Source: Clostridia bacterium
Lineage (GTDB): Bacteria; Bacillota; Clostridia; Oscillospirales; Acutalibacteraceae
NCBI GenBank assembly: GCA_017437165.1
Contig: JAFSBS010000122.1
Location: 1-5,861, forward strand
DNA length: 5,861 nt
Direction of reading: 5' to 3'
Positions within the stretch are counted from its first letter, which is position 1. Each line of letters starts with the position of its first letter. Of this stretch, positions 1 through 5,417 are shown one piece after another. The translations under genes and the position numbers were made by a program. The notes beneath the pieces were generated by a model that saw nothing but the letters and a program-made list of their open reading frames with translations, searched no databases and was not told the origin of the DNA.

Positions 1-39
1 TAATACCTAATTCCTGCTTCCTTTAATATTGAATAAACA

Positions 40-96
40 AAAAGCATTTTTCATATAGTTTACCTAAAGGAGTGAACTTTATGAAAAAATGCTTTT
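40..96. repeat. 12-bp inverted repeat flanking the dacF ribosome binding site and start codon
   Basis: The 12-mer at 40-51 (AAAAGCATTTTT) is exactly the reverse complement of 85-96 (AAAAATGCTTTT). The 33-nt interval between the arms contains the Shine-Dalgarno (66-72) and the ATG at 81. In RNA this would put the ribosome binding site in the loop of an A/U-rich stem with only two G-C pairs. Each arm is itself nearly self-complementary (A-run, GC core, T-run), which makes a chance match easier. A regulatory role is inference only. Confidence 0.4.
66..83 (+). promoter_or_regulatory. Shine-Dalgarno that fixes the dacF start at ATG 81
   Basis: AAAGGAG at 66-72 lies 8 nt before ATG 81, an ideal Shine-Dalgarno spacing. 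The in-frame GTG at 72 starts on the last base of this Shine-Dalgarno and would add only three residues, so it cannot use it. The ATG start also gives a textbook signal peptide beginning Met-Lys-Lys. Confidence 0.8.
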
Positions 97-1316
97 CTTT
101 ATTTTTATCAACAATTTTTATATTTCAATTCATAATAACCGCAAATGCAAAAACCGTAACAAAAGAAAATGAAGATGTTACGCCTGTTTTTAACTCGGTT
201 ACTACATCACAAAATAAAACATCAAAAGAGAAGTTACCCGTAGAAATCAAAGCAAAATCGGGGATTTTAATGGATGTAACAACAGGTAAAGTACTTTTAG
301 AATATAATGCCGATGAAAAATTATTTCCCGCCTCTGTTACAAAAATAATGACAATGCTTCTTGTTGTTGAAGCAATCGCAGATGGCAAAATTGCACTTAC
401 CGATGTTGTCGTGTGCAGTGAAAATGCATCAAAAAAAGGTGGTTCACAAATCTGGCTCGAACCAGGTGAAGAAATGACTGTGAATGACCTGTTAAAAGCC
501 ACCGCAATTGGTAGTGCTAACGATGCTGCCACGCTTTTAGGTGAATATATTTCAGGTAGTGAAGAAGCATTTATTTCTTTAATGAATGAAAGGGCAAAAG
601 AACTGGGAATGAACAACACCCATTTTGAAAACGCGACCGGTCTTGATGATACAACAGATACCCCTTTAACTACTGCGAGAGATATTGGTATTATGTCAAT
701 AGAGCTTATGAAGCACGATTTAATTACTGACTACACAACCGTCTGGATGGATTCTTTACGAAATGGCGAAACCGAGCTTGTTAATACAAACAAATTGGTT
801 CGTTTTTACAGTGGTACTACCGGTATAAAAACCGGCACAACAAGTAAAGCAGGGTGCTGTGTTTCAGCTTCTGCCAAACGTGATAATCTGCATCTTGTAG
901 CAGTGGTAATGGGTAGTGGTAACAGTAATGACCGTTTTGAAACCGCAAAAACAATGCTCAATTACGGCTTTGCAAATTATAAAGTTACAGAGTTGAAAAT
1001 AGATGAAACTGCTTTTACTGATGTAGAAGTTCTTGGTGGCGAAACAAAATATATTAAGCCTTATGTGAAAGGTGATACTACAATTTTATTGAAAAAAGGC
1101 GAGTCAGAAAAATTAGAACAGACTGTTACATTAGCAGAAAATGTTCAGTCACCTGTAACTAAAAATCAAAAATTAGGTAGTGTAAAATTTACATTAGCGG
1201 GGGAATGTGTTGCCGAGTTTCCACTTTTAGCAACAAATGAAGTGAAAAAACTTACTTTCGGTACATCATTAAAAAGAATACTGCACTTTTTAGCAAGTGG
1301 CGAAAAAATCGGGTAA
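81..1316 (+). CDS. dacF: D-alanyl-D-alanine carboxypeptidase, secreted (PBP5/DacF-like, peptidase S11)
   Basis: This 411-residue protein should remove the terminal D-Ala from peptidoglycan pentapeptides outside the membrane, limiting cross-linking. Residues 1-23 form a signal peptide: two lysines, a hydrophobic core and an A-N-A cleavage site before Lys24. Three penicillin-binding motifs are present in order with normal spacing: SVTK at 85-88 (nucleophile Ser85, Lys88), SAN at 145-147 and KTG at 250-252. Residues from about 300 to 385 match the beta-rich C-terminal domain position of PBP5-type enzymes. The last 20 or so residues (SLKRILHFLASG region) are short and amphipathic, as expected for the peripheral membrane anchor of this family. 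Length is typical. The 91-nt gap to thrC contains a fresh promoter and no clear terminator, so the two genes are probably separate units. DacA, DacB and DacF cannot be told apart by eye; the symbol is a best guess, while the enzyme class is secure. Confidence 0.93.
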   Translation: MKKCFSLFLSTIFIFQFIITANAKTVTKENEDVTPVFNSVTTSQNKTSKEKLPVEIKAKSGILMDVTTGKVLLEYNADEKLFPASVTKIMTMLLVVEAIADGKIALTDVVVCSENASKKGGSQIWLEPGEEMTVNDLLKATAIGSANDAATLLGEYISGSEEAFISLMNERAKELGMNNTHFENATGLDDTTDTPLTTARDIGIMSIELMKHDLITDYTTVWMDSLRNGETELVNTNKLVRFYSGTTGIKTGTTSKAGCCVSASAKRDNLHLVAVVMGSGNSNDRFETAKTMLNYGFANYKVTELKIDETAFTDVEVLGGETKYIKPYVKGDTTILLKKGESEKLEQTVTLAENVQSPVTKNQKLGSVKFTLAGECVAEFPLLATNEVKKLTFGTSLKRILHFLASGEKIG

Positions 1317-1324
1317 AAAATACT

Positions 1325-1357
1325 TATAACACTTGATTTTACAAGAGTTTTGTTATA
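1325..1357. repeat. Interrupted dyad overlapping the thrC promoter
   Basis: TATAACA at 1325-1331 pairs with TGTTATA at 1351-1357, and CTTG at 1332-1335 pairs with CAAG at 1342-1345. Together these give 11 pairs around a 6-nt loop, with a 5-nt bulge on the 3' side. The dyad covers the candidate -35 box and touches the -10 box, so it is placed like an operator. It is not followed by a T-run, so it is a poor terminator for dacF. No regulator family is recognised. Confidence 0.35.
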
Positions 1358-1361
1358 CAAT
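1333..1361 (+). promoter_or_regulatory. Candidate sigma-A promoter for the thrC operon
   Basis: TTGATT at 1333-1338 (-35, four of six consensus bases) is followed after exactly 17 nt by TACAAT at 1356-1361 (-10, five of six). Transcription would begin near 1368, giving a leader of about 40 nt. That is too short for the T-box or other large riboswitch often placed ahead of amino-acid genes in Firmicutes. The thrC Shine-Dalgarno AGGAAG is at 1395-1400. Confidence 0.55.
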
Positions 1362-1407
1362 ATACAGGATTATGGAATTTTATTCTGAATAAATAGGAAG
1401 TGTTAAA

Positions 1408-2904
1408 ATGTTTTACACATCAACAAGAGATAATAGTGTAAAGGTAACAGCATCTAAAGCAATTACAGACGGTATTTCAAAAGACGGTGGTTTATATATC
1501 CCTACTGAAATCCCTTCAGTTTCTTTAGATGAATTAAAATCACTTTGTTCAGTAGATTACAAAGAAAGAGCAAAAAGAATTTTAGGTCTTTACCTTACAG
1601 ACTTTACAAAGGAAGAACTCGATTCTTGCGTTGAGGGTGCTTATAGTGATGGTAAATTCTCATCAAAGGATACAGCGCCAACAGTTAAATTGCACGATAA
1701 TGTAAGTATTCTTGAATTATTCAAAGGACCTACTTGTGCATTCAAAGATATGGCTTTACAGATTTTGCCTTATCTCTTAACTGTTTCTGCAAAGAAAAAT
1801 TTAGAAAATAAAGAAATTGTAATTTTAGTTGCAACATCAGGCGACACAGGTAAAGCGGCACTTGAGGGATTTAAAGATGTTGATGGCACTAAAATTTTAG
1901 TGTTCTATCCAAACGATGGCGTAAGTCCTATGCAAAAATTACAAATGACAACACAAGAGGGTAACAATGTCGGGGTTTGTGCTATTCACGGTAATTTTGA
2001 TGATGCACAAACAGGTGTTAAGTCAATCTTCACTAACAAAGAGATTTTAAATAAATTCGAAGAAAATAACCTTGTTTTCTCATCTGCAAACTCAATCAAC
2101 TGGGGTCGTTTAGCACCACAGATTGTTTACTATTTCTCTACATACTGCGATATGGTAAATCAGGGCTCTGTTGAATTTGGTAAAGAAATAAATATTGTGG
2201 TTCCAACAGGTAACTTCGGTAATATTTTAGCGGCTTACTTTGCTAAAAAAATGGGGCTTCCTGTTAAAAAACTCATTTGTGCTTCAAATAAAAATAAAGT
2301 TCTTACAGACTTTATAACTACCGGTACTTATGACAGAAATCGTGAGTTCTTTACAACAGATTCACCATCTATGGATATTCTCATTTCAAGTAACCTTGAA
2401 AGACTTTTATATCTTCTCTGTGGCAGAAATTCAGATACAATCAACGAGTGGTTCTCAAGTCTTAATAAAGATGGTAAATATACTGTTTCAGAAGAGGTAA
2501 AAAATAAAGTGCAATCACTTTTCGCTGCGGGTACTTGTGACGATTGCGGTACCAAAGAAGCAATTAAAGAAACCTTCAGTAAATATAACTATCTTTCGGA
2601 TACTCATACTGCAGTTGCTATAAGTGTATGTGATGAGTATATTGAAAAAACAGGTGATAAAACACCAACTGTTATCGCTTCAACAGCTTCACCATTCAAA
2701 TTCTCAAAAGCAGTTCTTTCTGCGATAGATGAAAGTGGTAAAGAGTACAGCGATGAATTCAGTACAGTAAGTGCTTTAGAAGAACTTACAAACAATAAAG
2801 CACCGTCACAATTAGCGGAACTTAAAAATAAAAAAGTACGTTTCGACCTTACTGCTGACAAAAATGATATGGCTAAGGTTGTATTCGATATGTTAGGTAT
2901 TTAA
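1408..2904 (+). CDS. thrC: Threonine synthase (PLP-dependent)
   Basis: This 498-residue cytosolic enzyme should convert O-phospho-L-homoserine to L-threonine and phosphate, the last step of threonine synthesis. Residues from about 2 to 80 correspond to the N-terminal threonine synthase domain (YTSTRDN opening, then DGGLYIP at 26-32). The PLP-binding lysine is Lys113 in the GPTCAFKDMALQ segment. The phosphate-binding SGDTGKAA run is at 144-151, and PTGNFGN at 266-272 is the conserved glycine-rich loop of fold-type II PLP enzymes. DTHTAVA at 398-404 is a further family motif. The length fits the long ThrC class rather than the short plant-like type of about 350 residues. ATG 1408 has Shine-Dalgarno AGGAAG 7 nt upstream. 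A CxxC at 377-380 lies in the segment before the C-terminal part; whether it binds metal is unknown. The metallophosphoesterase gene starts 2 nt after the stop, implying one transcript. No other threonine-pathway gene is in view. Confidence 0.96.
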   Translation: MFYTSTRDNSVKVTASKAITDGISKDGGLYIPTEIPSVSLDELKSLCSVDYKERAKRILGLYLTDFTKEELDSCVEGAYSDGKFSSKDTAPTVKLHDNVSILELFKGPTCAFKDMALQILPYLLTVSAKKNLENKEIVILVATSGDTGKAALEGFKDVDGTKILVFYPNDGVSPMQKLQMTTQEGNNVGVCAIHGNFDDAQTGVKSIFTNKEILNKFEENNLVFSSANSINWGRLAPQIVYYFSTYCDMVNQGSVEFGKEINIVVPTGNFGNILAAYFAKKMGLPVKKLICASNKNKVLTDFITTGTYDRNREFFTTDSPSMDILISSNLERLLYLLCGRNSDTINEWFSSLNKDGKYTVSEEVKNKVQSLFAAGTCDDCGTKEAIKETFSKYNYLSDTHTAVAISVCDEYIEKTGDKTPTVIASTASPFKFSKAVLSAIDESGKEYSDEFSTVSALEELTNNKAPSQLAELKNKKVRFDLTADKNDMAKVVFDMLGI

Positions 2905-2906
2905 TT

Positions 2907-3599
2907 ATGTCACTTTTTGCAATAGGCGACCCGCATTTATCATTTTCATGTGATAAACCAATGGATATTTTCAAAGGGTGGGACGATTATGTTGCCCGTC
3001 TTGAAAAAAATTGGAATAGCGTTGTAACAGAAAATGACACAGTTGTAGTACCGGGGGACATTTCCTGGGCAATGGGCCTCACAAATGCTAAAAAAGATTT
3101 TGAATTTTTAAATAATCTTAATGGTACAAAAATTATTTTAAAAGGCAATCACGATTATTGGTGGAATACAATGACTAAAATGAATTCATTTCTTACTGAA
3201 AATGAATTTAATTCTATTAAAATTCTTCATAATAATTCGTATAAAATAGGCGATTTCGCTATTGCGGGAACTCGTGGTTGGTTTTATGATGATACTTGTG
3301 AGGCGGATAAAAAAGTTCTTCTTCGTGAAGCGGGGAGGTTAAAACTTTCAATTGAGGAAGCGAAAAAACTTGCCGGTGAAGTAATAGTTTTCTTGCATTA
3401 CCCACCAATTTCTGCTACACAGAAATGTGACGAAATACTAAATGTCATTTTAGAAAATGATATAAAACGCTGTTATTTTGGTCACTTGCACGGGTTTGTG
3501 CCACCTGAAAACGCCAATATTCAATATGAGGGTGTAAAATTCACACTTGTTTCAGCCGATAAATTGAACTTTTGTCCCAAAATTATCGAAAAAATTTAA
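2907..3599 (+). CDS. Calcineurin-like metallophosphoesterase, substrate unknown
   Basis: This 230-residue cytosolic protein carries the full set of dimetal phosphoesterase motifs in order: DPH (Asp8, His10), PGD (Asp51), GNHD (Asn81, His82), HYPP (His164) and GHLHG (His193, His195). These residues normally bind two metal ions (Mn, Fe or Zn) that activate water to cleave phosphoesters. Asp-Pro-His replaces the more common Asp-x-His with a small x. There is no signal peptide or membrane segment. The tryptophan-rich stretch after GNHD (YWWN) and the conserved RGWFYDD segment at 123-129 suggest a small family of predicted phosphohydrolases found in Clostridia; I recognise the fold but not the substrate. 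The gene starts 2 nt after the thrC stop, with only a weak AGG (2895-2897) inside thrC as ribosome binding site, so translation is probably coupled to thrC. It need not act in threonine metabolism. Confidence 0.88.
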   Translation: MSLFAIGDPHLSFSCDKPMDIFKGWDDYVARLEKNWNSVVTENDTVVVPGDISWAMGLTNAKKDFEFLNNLNGTKIILKGNHDYWWNTMTKMNSFLTENEFNSIKILHNNSYKIGDFAIAGTRGWFYDDTCEADKKVLLREAGRLKLSIEEAKKLAGEVIVFLHYPPISATQKCDEILNVILENDIKRCYFGHLHGFVPPENANIQYEGVKFTLVSADKLNFCPKIIEKI

Positions 3600-3626
3600 A
3601 AGAGTTTATAAAAAAAGTAAAATTTT

Positions 3627-3645
3627 GATTTTTATTTTAAAAATC
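3627..3645. other. A/T-rich hairpin after the phosphoesterase gene
   Basis: GATTTTT at 3627-3633 pairs with AAAAATC at 3639-3645 around a 5-nt loop, 28 nt after the stop codon. The stem has one G-C pair and no T-run follows, so it would be a weak terminator at best. It also lies in the A-tract-rich DNA upstream of the tig promoter, and its symmetry may simply reflect that composition. Confidence 0.2.
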
Positions 3646-3667
3646 TTAAGAAATTGTAAAAAAATAG

Positions 3668-3696
3668 TAGAAATTAGTGAACAGTTGTGCTATAAT
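3668..3696 (+). promoter_or_regulatory. Strong extended -10 promoter for tig
   Basis: A perfect TATAAT at 3691-3696 is preceded by TG at 3688-3689, giving the extended form TGCTATAAT. TAGAAA at 3668-3673 is a partial -35 (four of six) at 17-nt spacing. Runs of A and T from about 3610 to 3664 could act as an UP element. Transcription should start near 3703, leaving a leader of about 38 nt. A strong promoter fits the high expression usual for trigger factor. Confidence 0.75.
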
Positions 3697-3709
3697 CTAC
3701 GAGTTAACT

Positions 3710-3724
3710 AATTGTTTCACAATT
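3710..3724 (+). promoter_or_regulatory. Small leader hairpin next to the tig Shine-Dalgarno
   Basis: AATTGT at 3710-3715 and ACAATT at 3719-3724 form a perfect 6-bp stem with a TTC loop, ending directly before the tig Shine-Dalgarno GAAAGGA at 3725-3731. It could protect the 5' end of the mRNA or tune initiation, but it is short and A/U-rich. It matches neither the CIRCE nor the CtsR operator. Confidence 0.35.
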
Positions 3725-3740
3725 GAAAGGATGTTAGAAA

Positions 3741-5198
3741 ATGAGTTTAAAGTCTTGCGAAAAGGCAGAAACAAACGTTTACGCTCTTGAAATTTCTCTT
3801 GAGGGTGAAGAATTCAAAAAAGCAGTTTCTAATGCTTACAACAAAAACAAAGGCAGATATAATGTACCTGGTTTCCGTAAAGGTAAAGCACCAAAACACA
3901 TTATTGAAACTTACTATGGTAAAGAAGTTTTTTGGTATGATGCTATTGATGCAGAATATCCGGAACTTTTTGATGCGGCTGCAAAAGAAGCAGGTATCGT
4001 TCCTGTTGCTGCTCCTTTTGATGATGAAATTGTTTCACTTGACGAAAATGGTTTCACAGTAAAACTTAAAGTTGTTGTTAAGCCTTCAGCAGAAGTTAAA
4101 AAATATAAAGGTCTTACAGCAGAAAAAGAAAAAGTTACAGTTAAGAAATCAGAAGTTAAAGACGCTGTTAACGCTGCACTCGAAAGAGATTCTAAAATGG
4201 TTACTGTTGAAGACAGAGCAGCAAAAAAAGGTGACACAGCAGTTATCGACTTTGAAGGCTTTATGGATGGTAAAGCATTTGAAGGTGGTAAAGGCGAAAA
4301 CCACAACCTTGAACTTGGTTCAGGTCAGTTCATTGACGGTTTTGAGGACCAGATTGTTGGTAAGAAAACAGGCGATGAATTTGATGTTAATGTAACATTC
4401 CCGGAAGCTTATGGTGCAGAAGAACTTGCTGGTAAACCTGCAGTATTTAAAGTAAAACTTAATAAAATTATGAAAAAAGAACTTCCTGAATATGACGATG
4501 AATTCGTTAAAGACGTTAGTGAGTTCGATACAATTGCAGATTACGAAAAAAATCTTGAAGAAGAAATCAAAGCAAGAAAAGAAGCTGAAGCAGACCGTGT
4601 ATTCGAAAGCGGTATAATGGAAAAACTTATTGAAAATACAGTAGTTGAAATTCCTGACGCTATGATTGAAAGAGAAATCGACAATCAGATTAACGAATAC
4701 AATTACAGACTTCAGATGCAGGGTATGAGCCTTGAAATGTATATGCAATACACAGGTATGGATATTGCTACATTACGTGCTAACTACAAAGAAGGTGCAG
4801 AAAAACAAGTTAAACTTCGCCTTGCTCTTGAGAAGATTATTGAACTTGAAAAGATTGAAGTTTCTGATGAAGATGTTGAAACAGAACTTAAAACTTATGC
4901 AGATTCTTATGGTATGAAACTTGAAGAAGTAAAGAAATATGTACCGGTTGAAGACGTTAAAGCAGACCTCGGTTGCAGAAAAGCTATGGACATTGTAAAA
5001 GATAATGCTAAAGCAGGTGCAGCAAAGAAAAAGGCTGAACCAAAAGAAGAAGCAGAAGAAAAACCTGCAAAGAAAACTGCTACAAAGAAAGCAACTGCTG
5101 AAAAGAAACCTGCAGAGAAAAAAGCAACTGCTGAAAAGAAACCTGCAGCAAAGAAAACAACATCAAAGAAAAAGACAGAAGAAGCTAAGGCTGAATAA
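3741..5198 (+). CDS. tig: Trigger factor (ribosome-bound chaperone and peptidyl-prolyl isomerase) with a Lys-rich tail
   Basis: This 485-residue protein should bind at the ribosome exit tunnel and shield nascent chains. Residues 1 to about 115 form the ribosome-binding domain with the signature GFRKGKAP at 44-51. Residues from about 160 to 245 form the FKBP-type prolyl isomerase domain (GDTAVIDFEGFMDG at 164-177, then LELGSGQFIDGFEDQIVG at 190-207). Residues from about 250 to 425 form the helical C-terminal chaperone domain. Residues 427-485 are an extra low-complexity tail: 21 lysines against 11 acidic residues, with alanine, proline and threonine, including an 11-residue repeat. Trigger factors usually end near 430 residues, so the tail accounts for the excess. 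ATG 3741 has Shine-Dalgarno GAAAGGA at 3725-3731; the ATG at 3731 is out of frame and overlaps the Shine-Dalgarno. The gene has its own strong promoter, and a hairpin plus terminator follows the stop. The clpP gene downstream is the usual neighbour. Confidence 0.96.
   Translation: MSLKSCEKAETNVYALEISLEGEEFKKAVSNAYNKNKGRYNVPGFRKGKAPKHIIETYYGKEVFWYDAIDAEYPELFDAAAKEAGIVPVAAPFDDEIVSLDENGFTVKLKVVVKPSAEVKKYKGLTAEKEKVTVKKSEVKDAVNAALERDSKMVTVEDRAAKKGDTAVIDFEGFMDGKAFEGGKGENHNLELGSGQFIDGFEDQIVGKKTGDEFDVNVTFPEAYGAEELAGKPAVFKVKLNKIMKKELPEYDDEFVKDVSEFDTIADYEKNLEEEIKARKEAEADRVFESGIMEKLIENTVVEIPDAMIEREIDNQINEYNYRLQMQGMSLEMYMQYTGMDIATLRANYKEGAEKQVKLRLALEKIIELEKIEVSDEDVETELKTYADSYGMKLEEVKKYVPVEDVKADLGCRKAMDIVKDNAKAGAAKKKAEPKEEAEEKPAKKTATKKATAEKKPAEKKATAEKKPAAKKTTSKKKTEEAKAE
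5088..5148 (+). repeat. Tandem direct repeat encoding the trigger factor tail
   Basis: The 28 bases at 5088-5115 recur exactly at 5121-5148, a 33-nt (11-codon) period. The encoded unit is KATAEKKPAEK, followed by KATAEKKPAAK. The period is a whole number of codons, so gain or loss of units would change tail length without breaking the frame. Similar AEKKPA and KPAKK fragments lie upstream (5055-5080), suggesting older, diverged copies. Confidence 0.85.
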
Positions 5199-5293
5199 GG
5201 GTGAAATAAATCATCCGAATCTGCGAGTATTTTAACGAAGAGTGAACAGAAATCCGTCTATAAAAACACGTTTCGGTTAATTTCTTTCACCCT
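5198..5293 (+). other. Long imperfect hairpin after the tig stop codon (structured RNA or MITE-like repeat)
   Basis: Bases 5198-5221 pair in register with 5270-5293: 20 Watson-Crick pairs over 24 positions, with single mismatches at 5207, 5212, 5214 and 5220 and no bulges. The outer nine pairs (AGGGTGAAA with TTTCACCCT) are perfect, and the inner run CCGAA (5215-5219) pairs with TTCGG (5272-5276). The roughly 48-nt interior can form a further weak stem (5227-5234 with 5261-5267). A competing local hairpin joins GGGTGA (5199-5204) to TCATCC (5211-5216). There is no coding sequence here. It could be a 3'UTR structure, a processed small RNA or a short palindromic repeat element. The pairing is directly visible; the function is unknown. 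Confidence 0.65.
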
Positions 5294-5297
5294 ATTT

Positions 5298-5336
5298 CCG
5301 CCACAGTCCGTTAGAGTGCTGTGGCGGTTGAGTTTT
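5298..5336 (+). terminator. Intrinsic terminator after tig
   Basis: CCGCCACAG at 5298-5306 and CTGTGGCGG at 5319-5327 form a perfect 9-bp stem with a 12-nt loop, strikingly GC-rich for this region. The following TTGAGTTTT is a modest, interrupted T-tract. There is no T-run on the other strand, so it works in the + direction. It should end the tig transcript 4 nt beyond the long hairpin and separate tig from clpP, perhaps with some read-through. Confidence 0.7.
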
Positions 5337-5355
5337 ATAACAAAATAGTGAAAAT

Positions 5356-5395
5356 TTGAATATTTTTACATTTGTATCCAATAATTTTATATATT
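5356..5395 (+). promoter_or_regulatory. Candidate clpP promoter region
   Basis: Two overlapping sigma-A-like solutions exist. TTTACA at 5365-5370 (five of six) lies 19 nt before TATATT at 5390-5395, or 17 nt before TATATA at 5388-5393. TTGAAT at 5356-5361 lies 18 nt before AATAAT at 5380-5385. Either would give a leader of roughly 15-30 nt before ATG 5418. The A/T richness makes the exact boxes uncertain, but a promoter is expected after the tig terminator. No CtsR or CIRCE operator is seen. Confidence 0.4.
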
Positions 5396-5417
5396 TTAAG
5401 TTTAGGAGGAAATTATT

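Noticed and set aside
1..80. A promoter for dacF (TTGAAT at 29-34, TATAGT at 54-59) or the edge of a neighbouring gene, including a minus-strand ATG at 47-45 open to the window edge.
   Set aside because: The promoter spacing is 19 nt with weak boxes. The minus-strand frame has only 15 codons and no Shine-Dalgarno, and too little upstream sequence is shown to decide.
125..619. Minus-strand open frames opposite dacF and similar ones opposite thrC and tig (such as 3914-4306 and 4320-4748).
   Set aside because: They lie wholly inside genes with clear homology, have skewed compositions (Ser- or Phe-rich) and show no recognisable domain.
1317..1407. A T-box or other riboswitch ahead of thrC.
   Set aside because: The gap is only 91 nt, with no T-box consensus and no leader terminator, and the likely transcript leader is about 40 nt.
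3731..3790. Short out-of-frame ORF from ATG 3731 overlapping the tig start.
   Set aside because: Its ATG overlaps the Shine-Dalgarno itself, it ends after about 19 codons, and the tig frame has clear domain homology from ATG 3741.
5005..5235. A +1-frame open reading frame through the trigger factor tail that runs past the tig stop, hinting at a frameshifted product.
   Set aside because: Its Lys/Gln/Leu/Arg-rich translation is what the repetitive tail codons give in that frame. The AAAAAAG run near 5118-5124 is not phased as a classic slippery heptamer, and a -1 slip there stops within a few codons.
5328..5417. A CtsR or HrcA (CIRCE) heat-shock operator ahead of clpP.
   Set aside because: Neither the GGTCAAA direct repeat nor the TTAGCACTC/GAGTGCTAA inverted repeat is present here or upstream of tig.
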